Source: an uncultured Flavobacteriales bacterium
GTDB lineage: Bacteria; Bacteroidota; Bacteroidia; Flavobacteriales_D; Sanyastnellaceae
NCBI GenBank assembly: GCA_937967465.1
Contig: CALBSW010000144.1
Coordinates: 1-46,739 of the forward strand
DNA length: 46,739 nucleotides
Reading direction: 5' to 3'
The translations under genes and the position numbers were made by a program. The notes under the pieces are model-generated. The model had not been told where the DNA came from and searched no databases. It saw only the letters and a program-made list of their open reading frames with translations. This document shows, in pieces, positions 1 through 9,664 of this stretch. Positions within the stretch are counted from its first letter, which is position 1. Every line of letters starts with the position of its first letter.

Positions 1-1
1 C

Positions 2-1312
2 CCTTCCCCGCTCGCCATCGCCCTCGGCCTCACGGCCGTCACGGCGGTGGCGGCGTTGTTTGTGGGCGCCGATGTTGAAACGGTCGCCACCTCCTGGCGA
101 GACGGCCTGTGGAACCGCCCCCTGCTCGTCTTCGCGTTTCAGGCGGCCTTCATGCTGGTGCTCGGCCATGCGCTGGCGCTGAGTCCCGCTGTCGACCGCG
201 GCGTGCAACGCGCCGTCAACCTCGCCGGCACCACGAACGCCCGGGCCGCCGCCGTGGTGGCCGTGGTGGCCTGCCTCGCCGGCTGGATCAATTGGGGCCT
301 TGGACTCATCGTCGGGGCCGTGTTGGCCCGGAAGGTGGGCGAACGGGCCACGGAGCGCGGCCTGCGCCTCCACTACGGCCTGATCGGCGCCGCCGGATAC
401 AGCGGCCTCATGGTGTGGCACGGCGGCCTGAGCGGTTCTGCCCCCATCAAGGTGGCCGAGGCGGGCCACCTCGCCGACCTGGCCTCCATCGCGGGCATCG
501 ACCCTGCGCTCTTGCCGGCCACCCTCCCACTCGGCCTGACCGTTTTTTCCGCCCAGAACCTCCTGACCACCGCCTGCCTGATCGCGGCCGTGGCCGGTGC
601 GGCTGCCCTCCTTGGCCGCCGTCTGGACCGGCAGCCCCAGACCGGCCCGGCCCTGCCCCAACCCGTGGCACCCGCCGCCCGGGAGCGCATCGCCCCCCTC
701 CTTCGCCTCCTGCCCGCCCTGTTCGGCACCCTCCTGCTGGTCCTGGCTGTGCGGTCCGCCGCCCTGCACCCCGATGCGGCCCGCCTCGGTTTCATCGATC
801 CCGATTGGACCAACCAGACCCTGCTCGGCCTCGCCTTCCTCCTTCACGGCAGCCTGAAACGGTTCCTCGCCTCCATCGACGCCGCCATCGGTGGCACCTC
901 CGGCATCCTCATCCAATTCCCGCTCTACTTCGGCATCATGGGCATCATGAGCGGAACCGGCCTTGTGGAAGCCCTGTCCATGGCAATGGTCCGCCTCTCC
1001 ACGCCCGCCACCTTCGAATTGTGGACCCTGCTTTCAGCGGGCATCGTCAACGTCTTCGTGCCTTCAGGCGGCGGCCAATGGGCCGTCCAAGGCCCGCTCC
1101 TTCTCCGCGCGGCGCTCGATCTCGGTGTCCCCCTCGACCGCACCGTCCTGGCCATGGCATACGGCGACGAGCTGACCAACATGCTCCAGCCGTTCTGGGC
1201 CCTGCCGCTCCTGGGCATCACCGGCCTCGCCGCCAAGGACATCTTGCCGTACACGCTGCGGTTCATGGCCGCCGGCGCGGTCACCTGCGTTCTGTTGACG
1301 CTCCTCTTCTGA
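2..1312 (+). CDS. atoE: Short-chain fatty acid transporter, AtoE family (5' truncated by window edge)
   Basis: Integral inner-membrane permease of the AtoE (TIGR00366) family, expected to import short-chain fatty acids such as acetoacetate or butyrate. The frame is open to the left edge, so the true start lies outside; about 436 codons are present against roughly 440-460 in the family. Hydrophobic segments run through the whole length. Family signatures are visible: an INWGLGLIVGA segment near the N-terminal third, GLSGSAPIK, GTSGILIQFPLY, and a VPSGGGQWAVQGP segment followed by YGDELTNMLQPFWALPLL. All align well from memory with the E. coli protein. No atoD/A/B homologue follows, so any link to acetoacetate breakdown is not shown here. 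An inverted-repeat region follows the stop and may end its transcript. Confidence 0.9.
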   Translation, partial: PSPLAIALGLTAVTAVAALFVGADVETVATSWRDGLWNRPLLVFAFQAAFMLVLGHALALSPAVDRGVQRAVNLAGTTNARAAAVVAVVACLAGWINWGLGLIVGAVLARKVGERATERGLRLHYGLIGAAGYSGLMVWHGGLSGSAPIKVAEAGHLADLASIAGIDPALLPATLPLGLTVFSAQNLLTTACLIAAVAGAAALLGRRLDRQPQTGPALPQPVAPAARERIAPLLRLLPALFGTLLLVLAVRSAALHPDAARLGFIDPDWTNQTLLGLAFLLHGSLKRFLASIDAAIGGTSGILIQFPLYFGIMGIMSGTGLVEALSMAMVRLSTPATFELWTLLSAGIVNVFVPSGGGQWAVQGPLLLRAALDLGVPLDRTVLAMAYGDELTNMLQPFWALPLLGITGLAAKDILPYTLRFMAAGAVTCVLLTLLF

Positions 1313-1317
1313 GGCTC

Positions 1318-1407
1318 GGCTGACCGACATCAGCCCATCGCCTGACAACCATCATGGGATGGGCTGAACGTTTGTTTCACATTCCGAACGGCTGACTGCC
1401 TTCAGCC
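1318..1407. repeat. Repeated inverted repeats in the leader between atoE and the giant secreted protein
   Basis: Two copies of the same interrupted palindrome, GGCTGA-N6-TCAGCC, lie 72 bp apart at 1318-1335 and 1390-1407. Between them TCAGCCCATC (1330-1339) can pair with GATGGGCTGA (1358-1367), a 10-bp stem with an 18-nt loop. The 1318 hairpin and the 1330/1358 hairpin use the same bases and cannot form together, and GGGCTGA at 1361-1367 can also pair with TCAGCCC at 1402-1408. This could be a terminator for atoE, a pair of operators, or an attenuator-like leader. No strong U-run follows any of the stems. Confidence 0.5.
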
Positions 1408-1524
1408 CTTGTCACCTTACCCAATTGCCGCATGAGTCCCATTTATTTCGCCTTTGGCCGTGTTATCGCCCGTTATCGGCCATTTTTCTCGACATTCTAC
1501 GTCAACCAAACACTTGACCCTGTC

Positions 1525-4500
1525 ATGCTCAAGTCCTTGCCTCACGTTTCGCCGTGGTGCAGCGCCCTTTTCTGCGCCGTGCTCACCATCGCTTCCCTTC
1601 CCGCTGTAGCCCAACAAGAATGGGCGTATCATGAGCCGAATCACTTGGACCACAGCCACGTCCTGGTCGACGCCAGTTGGGGAACCGATCGCATCGTTGC
1701 CGCGGTCGCCCACACCGGCTTGGGCACATACAATTCAGGGACAACCAGCACCACGCCCGAAGGGACGTCCATCCTCATCCGACAGAAAGACGATGGGACC
1801 ATTCTCTGGGAAGTGAAGTTGGCCTCGGACTACCTCCTCCGATTGTCGGACATGAAGGTGGTCCCCGGGACGGACAGTGACCACATTGCCATCGTCGGAC
1901 ACCGCAGGCTGTCTCTCACCGGAACCTTCAGCGATCGCGGCGTCCTCTTCATTGTCGATGCAAGCGACGGCAGCCTGATTCATCAATATTCCCTCGATTC
2001 CACGGACCCTGCCAACCCAGTAGACTCCCGTCTTCTTGGCATCGAATTCTACAACCATCAAGGTGTCCTCAACATGGTCTGCACCGGATGGAGTGGAGAC
2101 GTGACCTCCACCGGCGGCAACCACAGAGGCCTGTACCTCCGTTTCAGCTATTCCCCTTCAGCTGCGCCCACGCTTCTGGACGGCTGGGAACTCAACAGCC
2201 CCACCAATGGTCCTGACCACGATTACATCGGCAAAGCCGTAGACATTGGATCCGGTATCGCGGTGGTCGGCTCCACCAATCCATACGACTTCAATGGTGA
2301 CATCCACCAAGCGGCCATGGCGGCCCTCTTCGATTACGACGGGTCCCCACTCTGGGGCCAAGGCTATCGAGAATTCATCCTGCCGGCCGTCACGGACCAC
2401 ACTGTGACTGCCGACATTCTCAAAATCGATGGGGCCTTCGTCATGGCCATGAACCACTTCAATGGCCAATCCATGTCGGTGAGCTCCTTCAATCCCGCCA
2501 ATGGCGAATTGATCCATACCCGGTTCATCGATGTGCCTTCGTCCATGTCCACCTCCGAGAACATCAAGGCCTTTGACCTTGAGGAAAACCCCAACGGAGG
2601 CTGGATCCTGGGCGGTTACCTCAAGAACCACGAGTGGATTGACCCCCTCGGTGTCAGTCAAAAAGGCAACATCCCTTACTTCTTGACGGGAAGTGTCGAC
2701 CCTTCGGATGGTGAGGTGATGCCGGCCGACATGAAGGCCTTGCGCGTGCCCTCCAATGCAGCTGGTGAAACGGTCAACAACTGGGCGTATGCGCCCTTCC
2801 CGAATGATCACGAGCAACCTTGGGTGTTCCACCCAGAAATGATGACCAGGGAAGCCGATCAAGACGCCAATGTCGACCTCATCCTGACCGGTTATCGGGA
2901 GCGCCCCTTCAACCCGAGTTCTTTCAGCCTCAACATCACCCCAACCGATTTTGGCATCTCATCGGGTCCATGCGACCCCATTTCCATTCCTTATCTGACC
3001 GCCCTTCAGAGCATGGAGTCTTTCGACATTCCGCCACCGTCGGCTGTGGATTTGGAATTCAATGCCCTCGCCTTGGACCCCATCGACATGGGACTGACTG
3101 CGATGGACTGTGGAGTGCTGATGCCGCCTCCCGTCTGCTCCCTGCCGACCAACCTGAGCGAAACGATCGATTGTCTCGACTTGGACATCAAAGCCCTGGG
3201 CGGTTTCACTCCCCCCGTAGATGTCATGTATGATTGGGATTTCGGTGATGGCACCACCCTGACCGGCACCAACCTCGATCACCCTCCGGTACACACGTAT
3301 GCCAGTGCAGGGACGTATGTGATCTCCCTGACAGCACATTGTGTGTTCGATCCGGCCACATCCACCACGTTGCAACGCACGGTGACCATGGAGGAATGCG
3401 GAGGTGGCGACGGCACGGACCCGCCTTGCTCCGTCGGGCCTTTCACGCTGGACTTCTGGATGTTCTGTGGTCCAGGCTGCTACGGGACGGCCGGAACGAG
3501 AAGCGCCACCAGCATTGATGGGGCACTCTGGGACTTGGATGAAGCGGAGTACGATGCCGCATTGAAATACAGCGATGGGACCACTGTGTCTCTGGACCTC
3601 AACTCCCTGCCCCAATCCTTCGTCAAGTGTTTCTCCAGCATTCCGTTTGTCCGGTCCGTGTGCCTTGTCGTCTATGAAGAAGGAGGTGAGGCATCCGGTG
3701 CGGCACCCTGCTACGAGGTCTGCGCCAGCGATGCCTGTATCCATTATGGCCCCCTTCCGGGTTCCATTCGAGACTTGCTCTTACCGGAACTCGCCTTCAG
3801 CAGTGCAACCGGGGCATGCTCCATCGACATCGAATCCCTACCTGACACCATCGAAACCGAAGTCAGCCTCCGGGTCTTTGACACCCCCTACCCTGGGGGC
3901 GGAGACGAAGCTTCCTTCCTCGACGCCTTCATGGCCGGGGAAGATTTCGCAAACGAGGTGGCCTATTCACCGATTGTTGGGGACGACTATGGCTACAGCG
4001 CGACCGGCGATGGGGGAAGCACCCTCTGCTACCAATCCCTCGAAGCCACAGTCACCCACCCCGTCGTGGTGGCAGTGGAAGAGGCCAATGGCGTCTCCCT
4101 TTACTTCGGAGGAAATGTGGTGGAACCCAGCTTTTTGGCGGACAACCCCCATGCCCTGGTGTTGACCCTGCCCAAGCTGCAGGTCAACACGGCCATCCTG
4201 ACCGAGACCGTCCTGCCCTTCCTGCCGGAAGAGGGAACCAGCCCCCTGGTGATGGTGGACCCTTCCACCTACTCGGGCGCCATCCATGCGTGGAGCGTCG
4301 ACGCCGACCTACAGGGGTTGAGCTTCAGTGGCACATCCGACAATGGAGACCTCTGCGATGGTATTCTGGCACAGGCGAATCAGCAACCTCAGGTCGTGGC
4401 CGATGGATTGCTCACATATGCGTCGGGCACCAACGCCCAGTTGAACGGTTTTGACAGCGATGGACTCGGCTTCATGGGCGAAGACATCGATTTGGTGTCG

Positions 4501-7500
4501 GGCACGGCCACTTGCCCGTCAGAACTCAACTTCTTCGCCGAGTATGCGTTCTCCACCATTCCGCCCCAGTACTTGCTGCAGGGTGGGGAAGACCTCGGGG
4601 CCGCGGGCATGGAAACGCGGGCCTTCCAGTTGTTGACCACGATGGATGCATCCGCCGAGTCTGGTGCTCCAACCGTGTCGATTCTGGTAGAATTCAGTGA
4701 AGGCTATGGCGATGGATTCGGAGCGTTTGGGGACTGGACATTGGAGGCAGCGAACGGAACCACGGTGGCCGCCGGCTCCATTCCTTCGGGCGTCACCAAC
4801 TTCAGCGAAGAAGTCATGGTGCCTGCTGGAGGATCCTACACCTTCAGTGTGGAGTCCGACTGTTGGGCCGCGGTGGACGCCTCCGTGGTCACCGTGTCGC
4901 TCATCTCGAGCGCCGGCCCTGTGACTTTGCTCAGCATGCCCTTCAACACCTTGCCTCCTGGCTTGGGCATCGGTTCCGTGGACATCCCGGGCGTCGTGAT
5001 TTCTCCGGCCAACACCTTCGAACCGGACTCCCTGTGCAATGCGGTCTTCACCCACGACATGATGCAGACCGGCGCATTCAGCTCATGGCCTTACGAGGTC
5101 GTTGCCGCGGAGAACAACATCCTGTTGAGTTTTGCCCCGATTGACAACGGGACGGGGACATTCTATCGGGACATTCCACCATGGAATTCAGCTGTATTCT
5201 CCGCACTTCCGTTGGCTGGAGCGGGACAAGTACTGCTCCCCGGTCCCACGACGGCCCTGTATGACTTCACCGCATTCTCTGGGGTTCAAGAAGTCAGTTT
5301 CGTGTATTTCGACGGGGCAGGTTACGACAACCTCATGGTCAATGGACACCAGCTTTACGTTGGCGAGATCGAATCCATGCCTTCGAGCATTGCGCCGGGG
5401 GTCACCCTTTCTGTCAATTCTACCCGATACCCCGGCTATGAAGTGGGTCTGGTCACCCTCACTGGAGACGTCCAAACCCTTCAAGTTGGAGGAATCCAGA
5501 TGTACCTGGACAACATCTGTGTCAAATTCAATGGCCAGGTTGTCGACCCGTTCAGCTGCGACGCCGACTGCGACGCCCTGTTTGATTTTGAAGATCTGCC
5601 ACTGTCCAATCGCTACGGAGACCCCGGGAACGGCGCCAACGTGAGCACCCCCCCGGGCGCGCCTGTGTCGACGATAGACGGTGTCACGATGTCCCTCGTC
5701 CCCTTGTATTCTGCGCAAGGCAGCTTCAATTACGTCTACCTGCAGAGCCAACCCGCGACAGTCGGCCCCACTCAAATGGGGTCAGGACAAAGAGCACTTT
5801 TGGGCAGCATCAGCGCGCGTTTTGACATTCAGCCTGCATTCAGTGTGACCGATACGGTATGTGTCTCCTTTGGACATGAGGGATCTCTATCCAACTTCAG
5901 TGTCAATGGAAGTCCTGTGACCATTCTTACTGGAGGCGGTGCGAATGCATTCAACAACCTGCAAAGCCTGCACGGTTCGACGATTGGTGGAGTGGCCATC
6001 GAAGTATCCAGTGTTTGGGACCCTGTGGAGGACGTGCGTTATGGGGTTCTGACCATGATCGGCGATGTAGATGAATTTGACATCGGTGGCGACGAACTCT
6101 ACATCGATGATGTCTGCATCAGTGCAAGTGATGACTGTTCGTCCGATCCGGCCAACTACTTCCTGGAAGTCGAAGAGGTGACGTCAGATGTGGGGGTCCT
6201 TTCCGGAGGCAATGGCACATTTGACCTCACAGGCTATGCGACCTACCGCCTTTGGATGAACGTGGATGACGCGTCGGACTTCATTTCTGGCGTCTATGGA
6301 ACCGACGTCAACCCGACCCTGGTTGAATCCACGGGCTCCTTCTTCCACGCCTCACTTGGGGCCGTGACGCCCAACAACATTGACCCGTCTTTCCTGCCCG
6401 TCTTTCCCGAATTGGCCTATGACAGTTGGGTCAGCATTGGACTGGAGCAAGAACCCGACCTGACCTCAGGCGAAGGCCTTGTCGGCGTGGTCACAGCGAA
6501 CACCCCTTCCTGGACGACGGAATTCGATCCTGGCAGTGGTGGAGCAGGATCCGGCGTCTTGATCGATGCTCCCGCAGGGGCCGGTTGGTTCTCCAGTCCA
6601 GGAGATGTGAATGCCATCGCCGGTGCCAACCAGAAAGTCCTTCTCGGTCAATTCACCACCAATGGTGACCTGAGCGGACAGCTCTACGTGACCGTGCACC
6701 CCTGTGGCAATGCGGAAGAGGCCTTTTCTGCCATGTATCCGTTTGGCAGCGCGGCCTGCGCTGACAGCGATGGTGATGGCGTCTGCGATGAAGATGAAAT
6801 CGCAGGTTGCACCCAGGCCGGGTCCAGCAACTACAATCCGGAAGCCACGGACGACGATGGGTCTTGCGCCACCAACAACACCGGCCTCTACCTGACCGGT
6901 GGAACCAGCCTGCAAGTCGAATGCGACGGCATGGGCAATCCCGCTGATTTGGCGGCATGGCTCAATGCCAATGGCGGGGTCAACGCCACGACGGGTTGTC
7001 TGCCGGTCACTTGGAGCCATGACTTCACCGCTTTGTCCAATGGCTGTGGAAACACTGGGGCGGCGGACGTGACCTTTTCCGCAGTGGATGCCTGTGGCAA
7101 TGCCGCAGCGGTCACGCTGACCTTCGCCATTGTGGATGTCACAGCCCCCACCCTGTCGGTGCCGACCCAAATCGCGGCCAACTGCGGCACATTTGACCCC
7201 ACCGATGTCAGCGGAGTGACTGCCTCCGACGTGTGTGGTGGCGTCACGCTGACTGCGGGAGACATCGGGACCATCAACTTCGGATGTGTGACGCCCGTGG
7301 GGACCTACACCCGGACGATCACCGCTGTGGACGAATGCGGCAACAGTTCAGAAAGAAGCCAAATCATCGTTCTGGAGGACGTCTATGCACCGCTGTTGAC
7401 CCTGACCTGCCCGCCGGACACCACGCTGGTGCCGGACGCCAACTGCAACGTGGATTTCTCCCCCTTCAATACGGGCACAGCTGTGGCTTCGGTCTCGGAC

Positions 7501-8943
7501 GACTGTGACGCGGCGCCATCGGTCACCGTGACCCACTCCGACGTCATGACCACCACCGCCGGCGTGACGACCATCACGCGCACATGGACCGCTGTAGCCA
7601 CCGACCACTGCGGCAATTCCACCGTTGGAGAGTGCATTCAAGTCATCCTCATCGAAGGTTGCGACGACTTTGTGCCCGGGAACACGGGCAACGCCGACGA
7701 TTGCACCGCGCAATGCGATGAATTTTTCGGCTTTGAGGACCTCAGTGTCGGCGATCGGTACGGCGATGTCAGCGAAGGTGCCACTATCCCAACTGCCGCG
7801 GGCAGCGTTGTCGCCATTGCCAATGGCATCCCCATGTACATCGACTCTGTCTATTCCGATGTTGGAACCGGGTTTTACGGCTACCTCGAATCCACCCTCC
7901 TCCCCAGCACGCTGGGCGCAGGGCAAAAAGCGCAGCTTGTGAGTTGTGCAGCCACGTTTGACATCGAGCCAGCGATCCCGTTGACCGACACCATCTGCAT
8001 CGCGTATGAACAGCAAGGCGGCGACATCAACTTCTCGGTCAATGGCTCCCCCCTCTTTGTCGACGCCCAGTTTGTCGCCCTCGACGGCGACTTCGTGAAC
8101 GGGGTCAACATCGAAGTCAGCGGGGCCACCACCGCCACAGGGTTTGCCGGCACGATCACGCTGATTGGGGATGTGAACACCTTCACCATCGGCGGATTCG
8201 AGTTGATCATTGATGAAGTGTGCATCAGTGAAGACCACCCATGTGACATCTCCTTCACCCACGAATCCATGGCGGTGGGAGCCGTGAACACAGCGAACCA
8301 GTACCTCGAGGACGGTCTTGTCCTGAGCTTTGGGCCCTTTGACAACGGCACCTTTTCCGCCATTGGAAGCCCTTACATTGACTGGGGTGTTTCCGGCGCT
8401 GGCAGTGGTCAGGTTCTGTGGCTGGACAACACCAATGCCCACTACAACCTTTCCGGATACCCCCAAGTATCCAGCGTGGACTTCGACTATGCAGATGGCG
8501 GTGGAGACGAAAACCTCTCGGTCAATGGCGCCTCCTTGTTTCTCGAATTCGCGGACGAAGCCGGCGTCCCCTTCTCCCTCGGCGGGGTGGATGTGCTCAT
8601 CACCCGCACGACAGGATTCAGCGAGTCCACGGGTAAAGTCTACCTCATCGGGGCCGTCAGCGAATTCTCAGTGGGCGGAGAAGAGTTCTACGTCGACAAT
8701 GTCTGTGTCACGTTGGGCCCTTGTTCGGCGGACACGGATGGAGATGGTGTGTGCGACGAAGATGAAGTGGCCGGGTGCACGAATCCGGACGCAGACAACT
8801 TCAACCCGGATGCCACCGACGACGACGGATCGTGTGACCTGATCTCCATTGGCGCATGCGCAACCGATGTGGATGATGATGGTGTCACTGGCATTCAAGA
8901 CTTGCTGTTGCTCCTTGGCAACTTCAGCCTGGAGTGCGAATGA
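1525..8943 (+). CDS. Giant secreted multidomain surface protein (PKD, HYR-like, calcium-type repeats)
   Basis: A 2472-residue exported protein, probably an adhesin or matrix protein at the cell surface. The start at 1525 is chosen because a classical signal peptide follows directly, with a hydrophobic core and a cut after AVA before QQE. An upstream in-frame ATG at 1432 would add 31 residues in front of it. Visible parts: a quinoprotein-like N-terminal region; a PKD-type domain around residues 560-616 (YDWDFGDG, then AGTYVISLTAHC); four related modules of about 160-185 residues near 1174-1336, 1352-1537, 2067-2237 and 2243-2399, each ending in a GGxExxIDxVCI-like motif; HYR-like repeats around 1790-2046; and two Asp-rich DGDGVCDEDE units each followed by an NYNPEATDDDGSC-like unit. 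The protein ends in one dockerin-like half repeat (DVDDDGVTGIQDLLLLLGNF), not a recognisable T9SS tail. Its ligand is unknown. A strong terminator follows the stop. Confidence 0.85.
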   Translation: MLKSLPHVSPWCSALFCAVLTIASLPAVAQQEWAYHEPNHLDHSHVLVDASWGTDRIVAAVAHTGLGTYNSGTTSTTPEGTSILIRQKDDGTILWEVKLASDYLLRLSDMKVVPGTDSDHIAIVGHRRLSLTGTFSDRGVLFIVDASDGSLIHQYSLDSTDPANPVDSRLLGIEFYNHQGVLNMVCTGWSGDVTSTGGNHRGLYLRFSYSPSAAPTLLDGWELNSPTNGPDHDYIGKAVDIGSGIAVVGSTNPYDFNGDIHQAAMAALFDYDGSPLWGQGYREFILPAVTDHTVTADILKIDGAFVMAMNHFNGQSMSVSSFNPANGELIHTRFIDVPSSMSTSENIKAFDLEENPNGGWILGGYLKNHEWIDPLGVSQKGNIPYFLTGSVDPSDGEVMPADMKALRVPSNAAGETVNNWAYAPFPNDHEQPWVFHPEMMTREADQDANVDLILTGYRERPFNPSSFSLNITPTDFGISSGPCDPISIPYLTALQSMESFDIPPPSAVDLEFNALALDPIDMGLTAMDCGVLMPPPVCSLPTNLSETIDCLDLDIKALGGFTPPVDVMYDWDFGDGTTLTGTNLDHPPVHTYASAGTYVISLTAHCVFDPATSTTLQRTVTMEECGGGDGTDPPCSVGPFTLDFWMFCGPGCYGTAGTRSATSIDGALWDLDEAEYDAALKYSDGTTVSLDLNSLPQSFVKCFSSIPFVRSVCLVVYEEGGEASGAAPCYEVCASDACIHYGPLPGSIRDLLLPELAFSSATGACSIDIESLPDTIETEVSLRVFDTPYPGGGDEASFLDAFMAGEDFANEVAYSPIVGDDYGYSATGDGGSTLCYQSLEATVTHPVVVAVEEANGVSLYFGGNVVEPSFLADNPHALVLTLPKLQVNTAILTETVLPFLPEEGTSPLVMVDPSTYSGAIHAWSVDADLQGLSFSGTSDNGDLCDGILAQANQQPQVVADGLLTYASGTNAQLNGFDSDGLGFMGEDIDLVSGTATCPSELNFFAEYAFSTIPPQYLLQGGEDLGAAGMETRAFQLLTTMDASAESGAPTVSILVEFSEGYGDGFGAFGDWTLEAANGTTVAAGSIPSGVTNFSEEVMVPAGGSYTFSVESDCWAAVDASVVTVSLISSAGPVTLLSMPFNTLPPGLGIGSVDIPGVVISPANTFEPDSLCNAVFTHDMMQTGAFSSWPYEVVAAENNILLSFAPIDNGTGTFYRDIPPWNSAVFSALPLAGAGQVLLPGPTTALYDFTAFSGVQEVSFVYFDGAGYDNLMVNGHQLYVGEIESMPSSIAPGVTLSVNSTRYPGYEVGLVTLTGDVQTLQVGGIQMYLDNICVKFNGQVVDPFSCDADCDALFDFEDLPLSNRYGDPGNGANVSTPPGAPVSTIDGVTMSLVPLYSAQGSFNYVYLQSQPATVGPTQMGSGQRALLGSISARFDIQPAFSVTDTVCVSFGHEGSLSNFSVNGSPVTILTGGGANAFNNLQSLHGSTIGGVAIEVSSVWDPVEDVRYGVLTMIGDVDEFDIGGDELYIDDVCISASDDCSSDPANYFLEVEEVTSDVGVLSGGNGTFDLTGYATYRLWMNVDDASDFISGVYGTDVNPTLVESTGSFFHASLGAVTPNNIDPSFLPVFPELAYDSWVSIGLEQEPDLTSGEGLVGVVTANTPSWTTEFDPGSGGAGSGVLIDAPAGAGWFSSPGDVNAIAGANQKVLLGQFTTNGDLSGQLYVTVHPCGNAEEAFSAMYPFGSAACADSDGDGVCDEDEIAGCTQAGSSNYNPEATDDDGSCATNNTGLYLTGGTSLQVECDGMGNPADLAAWLNANGGVNATTGCLPVTWSHDFTALSNGCGNTGAADVTFSAVDACGNAAAVTLTFAIVDVTAPTLSVPTQIAANCGTFDPTDVSGVTASDVCGGVTLTAGDIGTINFGCVTPVGTYTRTITAVDECGNSSERSQIIVLEDVYAPLLTLTCPPDTTLVPDANCNVDFSPFNTGTAVASVSDDCDAAPSVTVTHSDVMTTTAGVTTITRTWTAVATDHCGNSTVGECIQVILIEGCDDFVPGNTGNADDCTAQCDEFFGFEDLSVGDRYGDVSEGATIPTAAGSVVAIANGIPMYIDSVYSDVGTGFYGYLESTLLPSTLGAGQKAQLVSCAATFDIEPAIPLTDTICIAYEQQGGDINFSVNGSPLFVDAQFVALDGDFVNGVNIEVSGATTATGFAGTITLIGDVNTFTIGGFELIIDEVCISEDHPCDISFTHESMAVGAVNTANQYLEDGLVLSFGPFDNGTFSAIGSPYIDWGVSGAGSGQVLWLDNTNAHYNLSGYPQVSSVDFDYADGGGDENLSVNGASLFLEFADEAGVPFSLGGVDVLITRTTGFSESTGKVYLIGAVSEFSVGGEEFYVDNVCVTLGPCSADTDGDGVCDEDEVAGCTNPDADNFNPDATDDDGSCDLISIGACATDVDDDGVTGIQDLLLLLGNFSLECE

Positions 8944-8964
8944 GCCACCCAAGTTGATTCAGTG

Positions 8965-8989
8965 AAAAAGGGGCTTCGGCCCCTTTTTT
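8965..8989 (+). terminator. Rho-independent terminator after the giant gene
   Basis: AAAAAGGGGC pairs with GCCCCTTTTT across a TTCG tetraloop and runs straight into a T tract, 22 nt after the stop codon. It is textbook intrinsic-terminator geometry. Confidence 0.92.
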
Positions 8990-9134
8990 CATGGACTCGG
9001 AAGCCGGGACAGGCATGTCATCCGCTGAAATGATGTTCGTCATCCTGGCGCTCCCCCTGCTGCCGGACACTTGTACTGAGCGTTCAACGTCAACGCCGGA
9101 ATCACACAAGTCGAACCCGCAATTCCCCAGCGCC

Positions 9135-9575
9135 ATGAAGCACAACAACGACCTCCTCTTCGTCTCCATCCACGGAGCCTTCATGACTTTTGACCCCCTC
9201 GCCTGCACGTCCCGCGTGGAACAGGACAGCGCAGAGGGCAACACCGATTCCGAGTGGGGTGGCCTTGTCTGGAACCGCCGCAAGCGCCCCATGTCGGATC
9301 CCGGAGCCCGCGCCCGTCGCGGGCGCCGCGACGAGGGATGGATGCGCCAAGACGGCAACCGCCGCAGCGCCAACACCGGATGGGTTCGCGGAGCGAATCC
9401 ACACTGCGATCGCCCAATGCGTCCCAAGCCGGACTCCAATGCGCCACGGGAGCCGCAGCGCACCCCGGACCAAGGAGGCACACGAGACAAAAAGCCCCGC
9501 AAAGTGTCCGACCTCGCAGCCTTCCTCAGCGCCCTGGTCCTGTTCGGGCCCAACATGACCCACATGACGCATTGA
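9135..9575 (+). CDS. Arg-rich hypothetical protein, uncertain
   Basis: An open frame of 146 codons in the otherwise gene-free stretch between two intrinsic terminators. The product starts MKHNNDLLFVSIHGAF, then is rich in Arg, Pro, Asp and Gly with low-complexity character, and ends in a short hydrophobic stretch (AAFLSALVLFG). I recognise no family. In favour: it has the same strand as its neighbours and its own strong terminator 35 nt after the stop. Against: the composition looks like a chance frame in GC-rich DNA, and overlapping frames of similar length exist on both strands. If it is not real, 8990-9664 holds no recognised gene and could encode a non-coding transcript ending at the 9611 terminator. 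Confidence 0.35.
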   Translation: MKHNNDLLFVSIHGAFMTFDPLACTSRVEQDSAEGNTDSEWGGLVWNRRKRPMSDPGARARRGRRDEGWMRQDGNRRSANTGWVRGANPHCDRPMRPKPDSNAPREPQRTPDQGGTRDKKPRKVSDLAAFLSALVLFGPNMTHMTH

Positions 9576-9610
9576 GCGTCGGGAACATCCACCCATTCCA
9601 CTCCAATGCG

Positions 9611-9642
9611 AAAAGGGGAGGCCACCAAGGCCTCCTCTTTTT
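9611..9642 (+). terminator. Rho-independent terminator upstream of the M16 peptidase gene
   Basis: GGGGAGGCC (9615-9623) pairs with GGCCTCCTC (9629-9637) around an ACCAA loop, with flanking A/T tracts that extend the stem and give the U-run. It implies that a transcript comes from the 8990-9600 stretch on the plus strand. Confidence 0.85.
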
Positions 9643-9664
9643 CGTGTGCCCCTTTGGCGCGGCG

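Noticed and set aside
1432..1524. Upstream in-frame ATG as start of the giant protein
   Set aside because: It would put 31 polar residues before the signal peptide; ATG 1525 opens directly on a normal signal peptide. Not fully excluded, since TTACCCAATTG lies upstream of 1432.
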